A DNA stretch of 58,973 nt from Actinospineispora acaciae DSM 45401 (GTDB lineage: Bacteria; Actinomycetota; Actinomycetes; Mycobacteriales; Pseudonocardiaceae): NCBI RefSeq assembly GCF_000620785.1, contig NZ_JIAI01000025.1, positions 1 through 58,973 of the forward strand, in the 5' to 3' direction. Both the position numbers and the translations under genes were made by a program. The notes beneath the pieces are model-generated. The model saw only the letters and a list, made by a program, of their open reading frames with translations. It made no database searches and was not told the origin of the DNA. Positions within the stretch are counted from its first letter, which is position 1; each line of letters opens with the position of its first letter. Below are positions 39,001 to 51,000 of the stretch, one piece after another.

Positions 39001-42000
39001 CGACGCGATTCGACCCGCTCGACGAGCTGGCGGGCCCGCTGGAGTGGACTTCGCGCACGCTGGACCGAGCGCTGTGGCGGGCCACGCTGGACAGGGCTTA
39101 CCTCGAGCTGGACGTGGCCGCCGGGTGGGTCGCCGAGAACCACTCCACCCTGGCTCATACCGCGCTGGATCGGGCATTCGAGCTGCTCACACAGCTGGAC
39201 GTCTGGTTGCGCGCCAACCCGATCGGCGCACGGCACGCCGGCCGGATGCTCGGTGCCCGCCGCGACCACGCCCTCCGGCTGGCCATCTCGGTGGCCGCGA
39301 CGATCCCGGCCGGCGACGCCACGGCCCGCACGCGGCGACCGGGCGAGCGGACGCCGGCCCCGGTACCCCACGGCGCGGTGTTGCCGGTCCGCTCCGGCGG
39401 CATCTCGCGCGGCGTTGCCTGGGCGATCGGCCCGAGGCTGTGGGTGAGTACGCCGGGCGCGTTCGCCTCGCCGGACGAGATGGGCACGGCCACCCTCGGG
39501 TTCGACCCGGTCGGCCGGGTGCTCCCGACCGAGCCGGCCGACCACGGCGAGCACACGGAGCTCGCCGAACGGGCCGTCGCGATGTTCAGCTCCCTGCACG
39601 GCCGGCCGAGTGGGACCGCCGTGTTGTTCCAGAAGCCCGCCACCCCCGGGCCGGCCCCGAACCTCACCCTGTCCGACGAGCCGGTCCAGCCCGGGCAGCG
39701 GATGCTCGTGGTCGGCCATGACGGCGCCGGCATGCGGCTGCACGCCGGGCTCCCGGTGATCGCGGTGGGCAAGGCCACCCTCACGCTGCGCGCCGAGCTG
39801 GACTACCCGGCGCTCGGTGCCCCAGTGATCGGGATCGGCGGGGTGGTCGGCATGGTCGAGCACGTCGACGCCGACACCGGCCTCGTCGTCGCGTCCCGTG
39901 CGGCGCTACTCAAGGTGGCCGCCGAGGCGCACCGGCCGAGCCGGCTGGCGGCCCTGGTCAAGAAGTACGCCCACCGCTGGGGCGGCTCGCTGGCCCTGGT
40001 CGGTGGCGAGTTCTCCGACACTCCCAGCCACGTGGCCCAGATCATCGTCGGCACGGTCCTCGCCGTCATCGCCGTGACCTGGATCGCTGTTCGGATCTGG
40101 CACCGGACGCGACGCCCGCGCTCGCCGGCGACGACCGAGGCCGGGCCGGGCCCGAACACCGAAACGCTGCGCACACACGTCGACGCCGACGCCGGTACAC
40201 CGACGGATGAACCGCACACCGGTGTCCCGACCGCGGCGCTGACCGGTCCCACCGGAGGTTACGGCAGCGCTGTCGCCATCGGCAGGCAGTCCGACGTGGA
40301 ACGGTTGCTGGTGGACCGGGCATTGCGGCTGCTTCGGTCCTACCTGCGGCCGCTGGAAGAGATGACGGATCAGATGCCGCGCGGCGCGACGGCGGTGCTG
40401 GTGTTGGACCTGGAGTTCGAACAGATCGGCGCGGCGCTGGCCTCGGCCGGGATGGCAGGCGCCGAGATCCCCCAGGTATTGGACGCGCTGCGGCGGCTGG
40501 TGATGTCCGGCCGGCACGCCGAAGGGGTCGCGGTGATCACCCGGGGGATGCTCGTGGAGCTGCTCCGGTACCAGGCGACCGGGTGGGCGGACTTCGACGA
40601 GTGGTGGGTGTGGCTGCTCAGCTACGTGCGGGACGTCCACCTCGACGAGGACGCCGGCAGGATAGTCGGCGGGTTGCTGCTGGCCAGGTTGCAGGCGCTG
40701 CATGAGGGTCGCGGTGACCACCTGACCGGCGGACGGCTGGTGGTGGGCGGTGGGCGGGCGCGCGGCCACCAATTCGTGAGCGAGCTCGATGTTGCGCTCA
40801 ACAACTTCGAGGGGGCCGAACCGGACACGCACGCCGACATCGCAGCGGTCGCGTTGCCCACCGAGCACTACCCGGAGGTGTTCGGCCAGAATCTCCCGTA
40901 CAACGCGTTCACCGGAGCCCGGGTTGGCGCCCTTGCCGAAATGATGGCGTCGTTGCGGGTCGGTGGATCGCTGCTCATCAGCGCCGGCGATCCGGCGGGG
41001 CCCCACCTACGGGAGATCGTCAAGCTGCTGATCCAGCTCGGCGCTGGCGACTCCGAGGTGGACTGGGTGAGAGGGCACGGGGTCCGGATAGTCGCGGTCA
41101 AGCTCCGGCCCACCCCACAAGCGGCCTACCGCCAGGTGTACGCGCTGGCCGCGGCAAGGGCGCAAGCGCTCCTCGATGGTCAATCACCCGACGAGCCGCA
41201 ACCCTTGTGGTTCAGTGAGGCGCTCGCACTGAGCCGCCGCGGCGAAGATCTGTCCAGCTGGGTGCCCGCCGTGCTCGCGCATGCCCGAAGCCGCGCCCAG
41301 GCCGGCGGTGGGCACCTGATCGCGGTGAACCGGCGGGGGGAGCCGGTGACCGATGAGCGATATGCGTCGGTGGTGGCCGACGTGGTGGCCGAGATGCGAG
41401 ACGAGGACAAGGACGAAATCGCGACCGCAAGCGCGGCGGAGTTCGCGGCGGCCAGCCCGTTGTGGCGGTGGAGCGACGCCGGGGTGGGATTCGAGCTGGC
41501 CAACGGGCTCAACGCGCGGGTGGCACGTCGACTGGCCGAGCTGGAGCTGGGGCTGGAGCCGGTGACGGTGGTGTACTTCGCCGACCACACCCTCAGGCGG
41601 GTGGTGGCCGACCGGGAGCTGTTCGTCGAGCGGATCAGCCGCCTCAGCACTCGGACCAGGATCTTCGCCGAAGCACACGAGCTGGCCCACTTTGCCAACC
41701 CGGACGCGGCCGACCACGACGTGTGGGAGCACCTGCCATCCGAACCCGGCGTGCGCGCCGAGCTGGCCGCCCTGGCCGAGGACGCCCAGGCCGCCCCGGT
41801 CACGGTGAGCGCGGCGGACGCACGGCGGCTGGTGGACAACGCACGGCGGACGGCCGACTCGGTGAGGCAGCTGGCCACGCAGCAGCTGGAGGGCTGGCAG
41901 CTCAACCAGGACGACAGCGAGGAAAACCAACATCGCGCCCGGCTGTCCCAGGCACTGGCCGAGCTGGACACCGCTGCGGCCGCGCTGGCCGGGCTGAACC

Positions 42001-45000
42001 CGGCCGACATTCCGGCCGACCTGTGGCCGGCGGTGTTGCGGGCCTGGTACGAGGCGCTGCGCCGGCAGCGCATCGACGTTCGGGAGCGCTACCTCGCCCA
42101 GCTCGGCGCGCTGCTCGCCGAGCACGTTGCGACCGACCCCCAGCCGGCGTCCGAACTGGCGCTACGACTCGGCATTGACGAGGACACCGTCCGCGACGCC
42201 GCGCGGGCACACCCCCACCACCTGCGCGAGGGCGCCCCGGACTGGAGGGTCGAGGGCGTTTCGATCGAGGCGATCCCGCCTGCCGCCTCGGCGGGATGGC
42301 GCCCGGTGCCGCACGACGGCAATCCCGGCTCGATCCTCGGCTCGCTGGTCAAGGTGACCGTCGAAGACGGTCGCGGCACGGGCGTCGTCGTGGGCGACGG
42401 CCTGGTCCTGGTAGACGCCCAACTGATCCTCTCGTACCGGGACCTGGTCGACCAGACCCCACGGATCGTGACGGTGGATGACCTGCCGGTCACCGCAATA
42501 ATCATCCGGGATGGGCTGGCGGCACTGGTGGTCCCCGGACTGCCCCGGCCGGCGGTGCCGGTGGAGCGGGAGGCGATCGAGCCCGGATCCGAGGTCGTCG
42601 TGGTGCTCGACCACGGCATGGACCGAATCCTCAGCTACCGTTCGGTCGCCGCCGCCCGGGACGGGTACCTCACCATCCAGCTGGCGCGCGGGCCACCGGT
42701 CTTCGCGATCCTGGTCAGCCCCGATGGCGGACTACGCGGACTGCACGTTCTGGCGGGTGAGCCGGACGGCGAGGGCCTGCAGTTCGCCGGGCCGGACCGG
42801 GTGGCTGAGTTCGTCGGACATGCCTCCGGGGTGCGCGAGGACCTGCGCTGGCTGGTCGGCTGGCTGCGCACCCGGGGGGGCACCGAGCTGCCGGTGGCTG
42901 ACCTGCGGCGGGCGCTGGCCGAACGCGGGATCCTCATCTCCCCCGCCGACCTGGCGTCCATGCTCGCCGAGCTGGCCAATCCCGCTGCCGACCACCCGAT
43001 GGCCAGCGACCCAGGCAGCGGGCTCACCACCGAGGACGCCGAGCGGCGGCTGGCCCGCGGTGTCGAACCCGGTCCCGAGCCGACGGCCTTGGTGGGCTTG
43101 ATCCCGATCGCGCCGATGGCCGACCTCGGCGGCCACCAGCTGTCCGGCAACGACACCGCCCAGGCGGCGGACTCGATCGGTTCCTGGCTGATCACGGTGC
43201 TCAACAGCCCGCACGGACCGCCCGCCTCGGTGCCCGGGTCATCGTCGGCTGGCCTAGTCACGGCCGTGGTGCTGGCCGTGACCGTGCTCGTGATCGTCAC
43301 CGCGCTAGTCGGATGGCTGTACCGCGACCGCATCCGCGATGCGCTCACCAGGCTGCCCGCCTGGGCGCGCACCGTCCTGAAGGTCGGCGCACTGTTCGGC
43401 GCCGGCCTCACCGCCGTTGCGCTGATAGCCGTCGGCGACGGCCCGATGGCCACCGTGGCCGGGCTGCTCCTGATCGCCGGGACGTTCCCGGCCGTGCGGC
43501 ACCCGGCGTGGGCACTAATCCGGACCCTTCCGGAGAGGCTGGCCGCGCCCTGGCGCCCTGGCGCCCCGACCGCCCACCGGGTCCGGGCAGTGAGACTGGC
43601 CGCCGGCGCCGCGCTGGTGGTGTTCGCCGCGATCACCCCGGCCATGGGCATGGTGCTGAAGTTGGCCTCCACCATGGCCATGACCACCCGGGCCAACATC
43701 GGGATGCTGCGGGTACTGCCCGGTGGCTGGTCAGGGCGCATCGAGAACTGGACATCGCTCCATGTCGCGCTGCTCGGCGCGCACACCCTGACTCTGATCA
43801 CCAGCATCCACGCCAACATCCCCGACTCCTCCACCATGGGCGGCTGGGAGTACTGGGAGACCCTCGGCTTCGCCGTGTCTCACGTCGGGTTCGTCTTCGG
43901 CGACAAGCTGCCCCGGACCGCCGCCGCCGACCTTGACAGCCTCGACCCCCACGTCAACAGCGCCCACCGACGCTGGACCCGGTTCGGCGCCCTGGCCCTG
44001 TTCGACCTCGCCCACTGGTCCTGGCTGACCCGCCTGGCCCTGGACCAGGGCTTCCTGCCCGCCGCCCTGCACGGCGACTGGTTGAAGGGCACGATCCTGG
44101 TCACCATCAGCTCGATGGCCGGCGCCATCTTCTTCCAGGCCCGCGACGCCGGCTACAAAGCCCGCGATAAGTCCTCCCGCGACCGCCTATCCCGAGGCAA
44201 CGGCTGGTTCGACAACGGCGCCATGTTCATCGCCTCCACCGGGCTCATGGCGCTCCAGAGCTCCACCGCTGCCTACATCGTCATGACGGTCCTGGCCCTC
44301 ATCGACGCCGCCATCTTCTGGGCCATCCTGCGCCACGACCGACCATCCACGGCCAAGGCCGGCGGCGCCCAGACGTTGCGGGGCCTGTGGTTGGACGTGA
44401 ACTGGTGGATCTACCGTGCCGGCGTTCGGACGCTGGCATCCCCGCCGCGCTGGCTCTCACGGATCACGCTGGCGCTGGTCGACTCGCTGGTGGAAGAGAT
44501 CAGAAATGCCGTTCTCGCGCGTACCGCTCCCGGCCGCAACCACCTGCCGTTCGGCACCGCGGCGACGCTGATCCGGGTGGGTGATCGGGGTCGGTTCCCG
44601 ATCCGGGGCGCCCGCGCCGAGATCGGTCGTGATCCGAGTGTGGACATCGCCATCTCCGACCGGAGGCTGTCACCCAAACACGCGGAACTGCGCTTCGACA
44701 ACGGGCGCTGGTACGTCGTCGCCACGGGCGCAAAGAACAAGATCAAGATCAGGGGCACTGGCACGTCCGTGACGGTTACCGGAAGTCAAGAGGTCCGGCC
44801 TGGCCAACGACTGAAACTCGGTGGTGCCGAATACACCCTGCGGGTGACGACCGGGCTTCGCGGCTACCTGCTGTGGCTCGGTCGATCCGTGCCGAGGTGG
44901 CGGTTCCCCGGACACGCGCTGGGCATCGCCAGCGTTATTGCCGTCGGCACGGTGGTCGGGCTGGTGCTGTTCGCCGCCCTTGCCCCGGTATGGGCCGACT

Positions 45001-48000
45001 CTTTCGGTACGGGCGCGGTCAGGAGTCCTTTGGCACACGCGGCGCCCCACGACACGCCGTTGGCGTTGCTCGCCATGGGACTCGGTGCGCTGGTCGTCGC
45101 GGTGTCCGCGCCCTGGTGGGCGCGGTCGTTGTTGCGCCAAGCCGGCATGGGTGACCAGCGGGAACGTTCTCCGCCGCCCTCCGCTCAGGTCGCGGACCCG
45201 ACGACCACGACCCAAGCCCCGCGCACACCTCGGTGGGTGACGCGGATGGCTCTCGTGATGACCGCGATCGTCATCCTGTTGCTCGTCGCTGGTGATGCCG
45301 CGGCGTGGGCCGCAGGAGAGCTGGCGCGCACCGATGGCCCGGTCGGCGTGGCGCGGGGGCTGGCGGATCTCGTTTCGGTGCCCACGCTCGGCGCGCTCGT
45401 CGTCCTCGGCGCCGCCGCTGTCTACGGGCAGGCGATGGCCGGGCGGTTCACCCGGGTGGCCGGCGCGGGGATGGTCGCGGGGGTTGGCGCGGTGGTGATC
45501 GGCCTCGCCCCGGCCGCTGTGGCTGTCGGGCTGTTCGCCGTGGTTGTCGCGGTCCAGGTGGCGAACGCGGCCGATCGGGGCCGGCTGCCGGCCCAGCCGG
45601 GCGAACCCTGGTACCGGCACGGACTCTGGTCCGGGGCGGTCAGGGAGGTCGGGGTTGGCCTGTTCGCGGGTGCTTCGGCGGGGGCCGCCGGGCTCGGCGT
45701 GTTGGCCAGCGGCGGGATCTCCGGTGGGCCGGCGGTGCTGCTCGCCGGTGTCGCCACGCTGGCCGCGCTCGCGATGGGTCCGGTGGTTCGCCTAGCCCGT
45801 CGAGCGCTGAACGGGGCTCCCCGGCCACGGAGCCCACCGAATCCGCTGGCGCTAGCGGGGTCGGCCTCGCTCGACACCGCCGAGTCGGACGTACTGGCGT
45901 TGCGTGCCGTCGACCCGTCGTTCGCGGACCTGTGGTCGCGGTCGGAAGCCACCCCGGAGAATGTCGCGGACGTGCGCGGGCGGATCCCCTCCGAGGTGCT
46001 CGCCAACAACAGGGCATTCGCCGACCAGGTGATCGAGCTGGTTGCGCGGCTCCTGTGGATGGTCGACGAACAGTTCGGGCGAGACATGGCCTCGGCCAAG
46101 ATGCGCGCCGGAATCATCCATCGCGTGCTGAGCTTCTATCATCACGGTCAGCATTCCCGCGACGTGATCGAATTGACGATCGCATACGCGCTGCGGCGGC
46201 TCAAGGCCGAGCCCGGCATCTACTCCGACCACGAGCTGTTGCTGTTGCTGGTGGCGGCCGCCGGGCACGATGTCGTGCAACTGCACGGCCGGGGAACCGA
46301 CGAGCGGCTGGCCGCCGCCGTGGTCTCCACATTGATGTCCCAGTTCACCGAGCTGTCGGGCACCGCGCATCGCCGGTTCGTCTACGAGGTGATCTACGCC
46401 ACCCGATTCGACGAGACAACCAAATCTCAGGGCGCTCGCCGGGACCGGCGAGGGGAGGTCGCCATCGCCGTCGGCGACCTCGCGCTGTGGCCGCTTGACC
46501 GTCCGCTGCAAGGCCTCTTGCTGGGCATCGAAGAGTTCCTGAAGACCAACAACAGGTTCAACGTCGACCTTCACGCGGAGGCCGAGGCCGCCGGCTTTGA
46601 ACTGACTGAAAAGACCGCGCGCGAGATCTTGGAGTTCATCTGGACGATCCCCACTCTCCGCGCCGCATTCATCAAATACATGAAAGGCCAAGAAGGCTTC
46701 TTCAGAAGCCATCGGTACCTCGACAACAGGGTCGACAGCTGGTTCCCCGGCCGCCTCGCGAATGCCGCATTCAATGCACGGCTCGCGGTGTTGCTCAGGA
46801 GCCGTCTGATCACCGCGCCCGAGGCGTACGACGCGGCGGTCGAGTACGCCGAAGGCCAGCCCGACCCGGCCGTGATCGTTCGCGCCGAACAGCGCCTTCG
46901 TACCCGGACGATTGTGAGACGTGTGCTGCTGGTCGTGGGTGTCGCGGTCGCCGGCTGGGCGGCGTGGGGCGTGCTCTGGCCCGCCATTGCGTATGGGGAC
47001 GTGGGCTACACCGACCCCCAGATCTCCTGGGGTGGGGTCGCCGTGGTGGTGGCCTGGCTCGCGGCCACAGCGGCGGTCGTGGCGGTGGGCCTGGTGGGCG
47101 TCGGGCGGCTGACCCGCAAGATCATCGACCAGCGTCGCGGCGCGCGTCGAGACGACCTCCAGCAGCCGGCGAACGTGCTGGACCCGACGGCGCTGATCGC
47201 GCCGGAGCCAGAGCTGTCCGTGCCGGCTCCCCGAAGCGGGCCGACGCACGGCGACCTTCTCGCGCACCGGCTCGAAGCGTCGGCGGCCATGCTGGCCCGG
47301 GCCCGCGACCAGTCTGAGCGCGGCGCGGACGAGCGGGCGTTGTCCCTGCTCGCCACGGTCCTGCGCGATCTCGGCGACGCGTCGCGCGAGGCCGGCGAGT
47401 CGCACATCTCAGAGCCGGGCGATAACCGGCTGGCCGACCTGATAACCATCACCGACCGGGATGCGACCGAGCTGGCCACCGAGCTGGCCACCCCACCGGT
47501 GCTGCTGCGGCTGGCCAGGCGGGCCGCGCGAGCGCTGGACGAGCACGGCGGCCGGCTGCCCCTGACCGAACTGGCCGCCGAGGTTCGGGCGCCGTCCGGG
47601 CTGGTCGAGTCCGCCGTGGCGCAGCCCCACTCCATGCTGGTCGCGCACGCCGATGGTGACACCGTGACGATCAGCCTGCTGTCGACATCGCCGACGGTGC
47701 CGGCGCCGCCGGCCGCCACCGACCTCCCCGGGCTGACGCTGCCGGACGAGCTGTTCGGCACGGACGGACGGCTCACCCGGCTGGCCGGGCGGTGGCTGTT
47801 CGGCCGGTACCGCGCGCTGACCGATGACGAACGCGCCCGGTGGCTGGTGGAACTGGTAGCGCACGGTGTCACGGCTGCCACCGCCCCCGTCGCGGCCAAC
47901 GACGAGGTCGACATCTACCAGGTGGACATCGAGGTACCGGCCGGGCTGCAGATCCTCGACGAGGACGGCCGGCCCACCGCTCGGCTGGAGCTGGTGGTGA

Positions 48001-51000
48001 ACCGGAGGTGGCGGCGGACCGGGCGGGTGGCGAACGTCTACCCCGCCCTCGCCGCCGAGATGGCCTCCCCGCCGGACGCGCCGACGGAGTCGATACCGAC
48101 AGTCGAGTTGGACGACGAGCCGATCGGCGGCGGCTGGGCCTTCGCCGGTGACCTGATCATCACCCCGCTGCCGCATCCGGACGGCGCCGGTCACCTCACC
48201 GACGAGCACAGGTCCAGGTTGAGCGTGGACGGCAACCACGTGCACGCGGCCACCATGATCAAACCCGACGGGTCGCGGCCTGGCGGGGACCCGGTGGCAC
48301 TCGCCCGTGCGCCGCGGCTCGTCCAACGGCAGCACGCCGAGTTCTCCGAGCATCTCGACCTGTTCATGCTGTACGTGCCGGATCAGAACGCCACCCCGCT
48401 GCCGGCCGCCACCGCGGAGGCGGTCGCCGGGGATCGGGTGCTGGTGGTCGGCCGCGACCCCGCCGGCGCCCGGGTGGCCAGCCTCGCCCCGGTGCTCGCC
48501 GCCGGGCCGGTCTCGATCACCCTGTCCGCGCCGCTCGCCCGGGCCGAGCTGGGCAGCGTACTGCTGGACCCGGACGGCCGGGTGCTCGGCGTGGTCACCC
48601 ACGTCGACCCGGACACCGGACTCGTCACCGCAGTGCCCGCGCCGCTGCTGGCGCCGGCCGCCGAGCCGACCCCGAAGCAGATGCTGGTCCGCGTCAAGTT
48701 GTTGCTCGACGTGGCGGTTGAACGAGCCGCCATCGGCCAGCCCGTGCGTACCCGCGACGCAATGCGCAACGCCGAGGCGCTCCTGGACCAGCTCGGCGCC
48801 GAGCTGGCCACCACCCACCCTGACGAGCACCGCGACCAGCTCTTCGAGGTGCTGCTGGACTCCGCCGAGCGGTGGTGGCGGCTGCTCGACCAGTTCGGCC
48901 TCCCTCCGTCCAACACCGCCGCGAACCGGCGCGCCGCCGACCTGGCTCACGCGCTTCGCGCCGCGACCGACCCCGACCTGTTCATCGAGGCCGCCGCCGC
49001 GTTCGACCGCCCGGACCAATGGCGGCTGCGCCTGCACTACCGGTATGAGCCGGCCCGCTTCCTAGCGAACTACCGGACGATCAGCGAGCGGGCCCCGCCA
49101 CCGGCCACCGAGGAAGAGGCCCGCGCCGCGCGTGCCCTGGCCCACACGGCCATCACCGAGCTGGTCCGGCGGCTCCCGGCCGAGCAGTCCGCACCGCTGA
49201 TCGAGCCATTGCGGTACTGGACCGAGCCCGACGAACCGCCGGCCGGATTGCCCAGGCTCCTCAGGCTGGAGCTGCCCGACGAGGGCGAGGTGCCTCCGTC
49301 GACCGTGCCCGCCCTCGTGGTGGCCCACCATCACCTGCGCCAGGGTTCACGGCCGGACCGGCCACCGCCCAACTCGGCCGGCCTGCCGGCGGGTGTGGTG
49401 CTTCTCGCCGGCGCCGCGACCGCGCTCGTGGCCGGCGCCCCCGGCGTGGCGGCCGTGCTCGCGGCGGCCGGGCTCCTGGTGCTCGTCGCCGGTGATGCCG
49501 TGCACGCGGCGACGGTACGGAGGCGCTCCGGGGCGCTGGGAGGGAGCTCCGCGAGCCGGAATGAGGCCAGCGTTGGCGACCTCGGCGTCGGTTTGGCTCG
49601 GTTCGACCGGTTCCCCGTCCACCTGCACCCGGACCTACGACAAGCCGAGGAGTGGACCCGCCAGGCCCTGAAGCAGCCCGGCGATCTCGACAAGTCCGCG
49701 ACCTGGCGCATGGCCCGAGACCTGCTGCGGGAGCTGGCCCTTGAACTGGCCGGCTCCCGGCCGGACGCGGCGCCCACGACCCCCCACGCCGACCCGCTCG
49801 ACGCGTTCACCATCGACGGGTGGGACGGGCTCGACGAGCGGGTCAAGGCCGCGTTCACCTTCGCCTACGCCACGCTGATGGACAGCGGCCCCGGCGTGTG
49901 GCTTCGGCGGGCCGCCGGTCGAGTTCGGGTGGAGCTGTTGTCCGACGACGCCTTCGCCTCCCGCTATCGCGAGCTGCACGGGCGCGGTCCCACGCCACCG
50001 CTGGCGTTCGCGGACCTCGACTTGCGGCTGTTGGTGTTCCGGCGGTCCGCGTTCCTGTTCAGTCCGCGCGAAGCCGACGGGCTGGTCCCCAAGGTGATCG
50101 ACGCGATCATCTATCTGTTGCACGAGTGGGTACATCTTGCCGACCGGACTCCGATCACAGACAACGACATTCGCCCGCTGGAGCGCAACGCCTTCTGGAT
50201 CCAACGCATCCTGCGGCAGGCCTTGGTCGAGCGGGGCCGCCTTGCCGCGCGAGAGCATGCCCAGCGGCTCGACTTCGCCGAACCGCTGCCGGCGCGCGAG
50301 CACGACGACGCTCTGATCAGGCAGTGGGTGATGGTCGAGTTCTGGGACGCGCTGGTACGGGCCTGGCGCCCGGAGCAGCCGGCGCCAGCGGATGTTCAGC
50401 TACCACCCGGTTACGATCGGCTCGCTGACGGCGGCGATCATCACGTCCTCGACCACCGAGGCGAGGACGACCCCCCGGACGCCGAGCTGGTGGCTCAGGT
50501 GCACCAGGGATCCCCGGAAGCCCGCCGCGCCTACGGACTGCTGTACGAACGTCACCGGGACTCCGCCTACGCGTTGGCACGCCAGCTGTCCACAGACATA
50601 ACCACGTGGGACGACCTGGTGTCGGAGGCGTTCCTCAAGGTCTTCGAGTATCTGATGCGCGGTGGCGGGCCGCCCATCCGCCACTTCCGCGCCTACCTGC
50701 GTACCACGATGCGTCACATCAGGTACGACCAGTTCGACCGCGACCGCCGTGTCGATTACTTCGACGACGCCGAGCTAGATTGGCAGGATCGCCGCGCCGA
50801 TGACTCGCCGCCTGTCGACGATGCACTGATGCGCGGCCCAGACCGCGAGAAGATTGACCGCGCTCTGGCCAGCCTCTCCGAGAGGTGGCGGCGGGTACTC
50901 CGGCTCACCGAGGTGGATGGCCTGACCCCGGCGCTGGCCGCCCCCGAGTTCGACATGACCCCGAACTCGGTGTCCGCCCTGGCCTATCGGGCGCGAGAGG

